From positions 124,001 through 188,000 of the forward strand of contig NZ_PKFN01000009.1 in NCBI RefSeq assembly GCF_002933395.1: a stretch of 64,000 nt of DNA, given 5' to 3'. Made by a program: the position numbers and the translations under genes. This DNA is from Yoonia maritima (GTDB lineage: Bacteria > Pseudomonadota > Alphaproteobacteria > Rhodobacterales > Rhodobacteraceae). The stretch's first letter is position 1, and the number at the start of each line of letters is the position of its first letter. Below are positions 61,275 to 64,000 of this stretch, piece after piece. The notes under the pieces are model-generated. The model was not told the DNA's origin and did not search any database. It was given only the letters and a program-made list of their open reading frames with translations.

Positions 61275-62554
61275 AGCGCCTTATCAATCGCGGCGAGCGT
61301 CCGGATTACCCCGCCAGCGTGGTCGTTGTAGAATTGCGTGATCTGGTTTTCAGTGACTGGCGATGGCTGCTGGACAGCATGCAAAAGCGCCGCGGGCGTT
61401 TGCACGTTGTCGCAAACGCCTGCCGCGATTGCCTCTTGCGCGGGGTAGGCGATGGTCCAGATGTGAGGCCCAACGATCACTGGTTTTTTCAGGGCGAGGG
61501 GCTCAATCACGTTATGCGCACCTTTGGGAACAAAACCGCCACCTACTATCGCGCGATCCGCAAGAGACAGGTAGAAATACATCTCGCCCATGCTGTCGCC
61601 CAGCAGAACGTCGATCTTTGGGGTGTCGGGTCGCAGGTTTAGATCAGCGTCCAGAACATCCGATCGCCGGGCGAAATTCAGCCCTGCATCACGCAGCATA
61701 TTTGCGACTTCATCAAACCGTTCTGGCGCGCGCGGAACATAGACAAAAAACGCATCCGGCGTGTTGCGGATCATGTCGATGTAAATCGGATCTTCGCCCT
61801 CAACCACGGATGTTAGGGTAAACGAAGGACGGCCTTTGGTCAGCGCCTCGCGGGCCTTGGCGGCGGCGTCCAAATGGTGCTGCGGGATAGGTTGGTCAAA
61901 GCGGAGCTCGCCCGTGATATGGATGTTGGTCATGCCCGCAGCGGCGAACCGGATGCGCTGGTCATCTGATTTGACGAAGCCACCGGCAAAGCCCCCAAGT
62001 AGGGCCGCCCGCAGACCAAGTCCTTTGGTGTCTTTATCAAAGCTTTTCTGTGGATACTGCGCGTTGCACATGAACAGCGGTGTGCCGTGTTTGCGACAGG
62101 CCATGATCATGCGCGGCCAGATTTCGATCTCCATCACTAGCCCGTATTTTGGGGTGAAGTGGCGAAGAAAACGGCGATAAGTAAACCCAAGCTCTAGCGG
62201 CACCCAAACGGTCTGTACGCGGCCTTGGGCGATCTCATTCGCGAACTCGCGTTCGGCCTCGCGCCGACCCGCCGGGGTGAAATGCGTGGTCAGAACAGTT
62301 TCGCCGCGTTCAAGTAAGGCACGAATAAGCGGCGTTGCCGACCGCATTTCGCCAAGCGATACGGCATGAACCCAAACCGGGTTCTTGAGCCGTTTGGTAT
62401 ACCGCCCAAACCGTTCAGAGATATGCTGCGCATAGACATGATCCTTGCGGCCACGTTTGCGTAGGTAAAGCAAGGCCGCCGGAAGCAGAAGCCACCAGAG
62501 TGCTTCGTAGACAACCATTGCAATTCGGAGTTTGAGCGGTGGAAATTTATTCAT
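61271..62554 (-). CDS. WaaA-family glycosyltransferase (3-deoxy-D-manno-octulosonate transferase-like), paralogue 1
   Basis: A 427-residue protein with an N-terminal membrane anchor (about residues 11-30, IAMVVYEALWWLLLPAALLY). The GT30 N-domain has WVHAVSLGEMRSATPLI, whose Gly-Glu carries the catalytic base, and the C-domain GDSMGEMYFYLSLADRAIVG and GAHNVIEPLALKKPV. It diverges from the typical enzyme at several motifs, for example SVVEGED where most WaaA have S-T-H-x-G-E-E. It may add Kdo or a related sugar to lipid A. Its start overlaps the end of the other paralogue by 8 bases. Confidence 0.9.
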   Translation of the reverse strand: MNKFPPLKLRIAMVVYEALWWLLLPAALLYLRKRGRKDHVYAQHISERFGRYTKRLKNPVWVHAVSLGEMRSATPLIRALLERGETVLTTHFTPAGRREAEREFANEIAQGRVQTVWVPLELGFTYRRFLRHFTPKYGLVMEIEIWPRMIMACRKHGTPLFMCNAQYPQKSFDKDTKGLGLRAALLGGFAGGFVKSDDQRIRFAAAGMTNIHITGELRFDQPIPQHHLDAAAKAREALTKGRPSFTLTSVVEGEDPIYIDMIRNTPDAFFVYVPRAPERFDEVANMLRDAGLNFARRSDVLDADLNLRPDTPKIDVLLGDSMGEMYFYLSLADRAIVGGGFVPKGAHNVIEPLALKKPVIVGPHIWTIAYPAQEAIAAGVCDNVQTPAALLHAVQQPSPVTENQITQFYNDHAGGVIRTLAAIDKAL

Positions 62555-63809
62555 GCGTCGCGTCTAGCAGTCGTAGTAGGTCATTTGCCAGCAGATCGGT
62601 TTGGTGGCTGGCTGTTTGTACACAATCCGCTGCACGCATCGCTTGGTTGATCAGATCATCGTTGCATAAATGATCGGCAAGATTTTGGGGTGCAGAAACC
62701 ATGAATGCGGCCTTTGCGGTGTCCAGTTGATCATAGTCGTTCACAAAGTTGTCGACTTGTGGTCCGTGAAAAATGGCGGTGTTTAGCGCGGCAGCTTCCC
62801 ATGGGTTATGCCCGCCGACGTCACTAAAGGTCCCACCAATGAGAGCCGCCCGTGCAAGCCTGTACACTAACCCAAGTTCGCCGAATGTGTCGCAAATCCA
62901 CAAAGAGTCGGTCTGTGTCGGTAGTTTCGACAGCGATTTACGTGGGGCGTTTTCCGCAAATTCATTGCGACGGTTTGGGAACCTTGGCACGATAACCAGC
63001 AGGGCATCGGGATGCGAGTGTCGCACTAATTCGTTGGCGCGAATAGCGATCTGTTCATCTTCGGGATGGGAGGGGGCCACTGCCCAAATGAACCGTCCGG
63101 CGAGGTGGGCACGCAAAGCTGCCAGTTCATCACCATCATAGGATAGGGCAGGGGCCGCAGGTTTTAATGACCCCGAAATAGTGGGCCGTGCACCCAATTT
63201 GGTAAGGTGATCTGCCGTTGTCTGATCTTGCGCTGTAACGAGTGCCATCGCCTGATATAAATTGCGGTACAGACCTTTGACCTTCTTGTGTGCAGCATAT
63301 GATTTACCACCCATCCGCGCGGCAATGACAGTCTGCGGAATGCCGCGACGATTGATGTCACTTACAAATCCAGGCCAAATATCTTGCTCTGCCCAGATGC
63401 ATAAGTCGGGCCGAAAGTGATCTAAAAAACGCTGCCGATAGCGGGGTGCATCTAGCGGCAGGAACTGATGAAACGTATGTGGTGGCAAATTTTTTGCGAA
63501 TACGTCGGCCGAGGCGTGTGTGGTCGAGGTGACCAAGAAAGACGCCTCTGGCTGTTCATCTGCCATACGCGCAATGAGGCCGCGCAGTGATAAAACCTCG
63601 CCCAACCCGACGGCATGCAACCAAATCAGCGTCCCGTCAGGGCGAGGAGCAAGCGACTGCGCCTGCTTTTCAGGCCAACGTGTCGGGTGTTCTTTGCCGC
63701 GTGCAAGCCGTTTACGAAGCACACGCCCAGCAACGGCAGGGATGAGGTGACTGACGCCGAGGTACAAGCGCAGCACCAATCCGCGCTGCATGCTAGCCTT
63801 CGGCGTCAT
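62547..63809 (-). CDS. waaA: 3-deoxy-D-manno-octulosonic acid transferase (WaaA/KdtA), paralogue 2
   Basis: A 420-residue GT30 protein started at ATG 63809; upstream in-frame ATGs lie inside the previous gene. The N-domain shows WLHAVGLGEVLSLRGLI with the catalytic-base Glu, and CIWAEQDIWPGFV. The C-domain has APSHPEDEQ, DTFGELGLVYRLARAALIGG and GGHNPWEAAALNTAIFHGP, close to classical WaaA. It transfers Kdo from CMP-Kdo to lipid A precursor at the inner membrane. It overlaps its paralogue by 8 bases and the preceding gene by 17, so the three are one transcript. Which paralogue is the primary transferase is inferred. Confidence 0.93.
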   Translation of the reverse strand: MTPKASMQRGLVLRLYLGVSHLIPAVAGRVLRKRLARGKEHPTRWPEKQAQSLAPRPDGTLIWLHAVGLGEVLSLRGLIARMADEQPEASFLVTSTTHASADVFAKNLPPHTFHQFLPLDAPRYRQRFLDHFRPDLCIWAEQDIWPGFVSDINRRGIPQTVIAARMGGKSYAAHKKVKGLYRNLYQAMALVTAQDQTTADHLTKLGARPTISGSLKPAAPALSYDGDELAALRAHLAGRFIWAVAPSHPEDEQIAIRANELVRHSHPDALLVIVPRFPNRRNEFAENAPRKSLSKLPTQTDSLWICDTFGELGLVYRLARAALIGGTFSDVGGHNPWEAAALNTAIFHGPQVDNFVNDYDQLDTAKAAFMVSAPQNLADHLCNDDLINQAMRAADCVQTASHQTDLLANDLLRLLDATHE

Positions 63810-64000
63810 GGAATGTCTTTTGCAGCGTACTGTTCCAGAACGCATCCGTACGCAGAATTGCAGCAAATCTATCTGCTGCGCTGCCTCCTCCAAAAGCATC
63901 ATGGCGTGGATGCGATTGGCCCCATTGTTCGGCCAAAAATGCGTGTATCTTATCCGTCTCGGATGCGGCTGCAAAAAACACCGAAGGCGATTTTGCGCGG
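63793..64000 (-). CDS. 3' end of an unidentified gene, truncated by window edge
   Basis: An open frame from the right edge to TAG at 63793-63795 encodes the last 68 residues of a protein. It has an Ala/Asp/His-rich tail with HAFLAEQWGQSHPRHDAFGG and ends in FHDAEG. Because the frame is open to the edge, no start can be placed. The 17-base overlap with the waaA start and the shared direction suggest an operon partner, perhaps in lipopolysaccharide assembly. I do not recognise the family from this fragment. Confidence 0.6.
   Translation of the reverse strand, partial: RAKSPSVFFAAASETDKIHAFLAEQWGQSHPRHDAFGGGSAADRFAAILRTDAFWNSTLQKTFHDAEG

Noticed and set aside
1..64000. Mobile elements, CRISPR arrays, tRNA or rRNA genes
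   Set aside because: I looked for transposase motifs, evenly spaced direct repeats and tRNA-like cloverleafs in the intergenic regions and found none. The window reads as stable core chromosome.

Overview
The window reads as chromosomal core DNA of an alphaproteobacterium of the Rhodobacteraceae (Roseobacter group). The evidence is gene order and protein character: ruvCAB next to tol-pal-cpoB-tilS-ftsH; ctaC-ctaB-ctaG-ctaE-surf1 running into thrC and an M16 peptidase; a complete tad/cpa pilus locus; a DUF1127 mini-protein; and a tandem pair of Kdo-transferase-like genes. Base composition and codon use look even. I see no insertion sequence, prophage, integrase, tRNA, rRNA or CRISPR array.

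Layout. 1-5082 (+): end of prmA, a small membrane protein, a DUF1127 protein on the opposite strand, ruvC-ruvA-ruvB, an uncharacterised protein and the YbgC thioesterase. 5195-13591 (+): tolQ-tolR-tolA-tolB-pal-cpoB, then tilS and ftsH, closed by a strong terminator. 13718-16188: a MOSC protein, folD and a convergent beta-hydroxyacid dehydrogenase. 16260-28469 (-): Flp/Tad pilus locus, transcribed as two separate pilin genes, then cpaB, cpaC, an OmpA-like lipoprotein, cpaE, cpaF, tadB, tadC, two TPR lipoproteins and the prepilin peptidase, plus an AAA+ ATPase. Internal hairpins suggest at least five transcripts. A lytic transglycosylase diverges from the pilins.

29696-36680 (-): scoB/scoA (3-oxoacid CoA-transferase), topA, dprA and tldD. 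36850-46442 (+): cytochrome c oxidase subunits II and III with assembly factors, thrC, M16 peptidase, RimJ-like acetyltransferase, FAD-linked oxidase and a secreted cysteine-containing protein. 46485-57550: apt and mtnP (purine and methylthioadenosine salvage), a SulP transporter, a Ca/Na antiporter homologue, small metabolic genes, EcsC, ptsP, lysC, DUF1178 and Nudix. 57585-61274 (+): histone-deacetylase-like amidohydrolase and modABC molybdate transport. 61271-64000 (-): two overlapping WaaA-family genes and the 3' end of an unrecognised gene.

How it works together. Much of the window serves the cell envelope: Tol-Pal couples outer-membrane constriction to division, FtsH does membrane quality control, Tad builds an adhesive pilus, WaaA makes lipid A-Kdo, and the cox block builds the terminal oxidase. 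I did not find a convincing wholly new system. The most rewarding leads are: a family of small palindromic intergenic repeats (four copies at three sites); a perfect inverted repeat that covers the scoA ribosome binding site; an 18-bp perfect palindrome before cpaB; the AAA+ ATPase attached to the tad locus; the OmpA-like lipoprotein in the CpaD position; and the overlapping WaaA paralogue pair.
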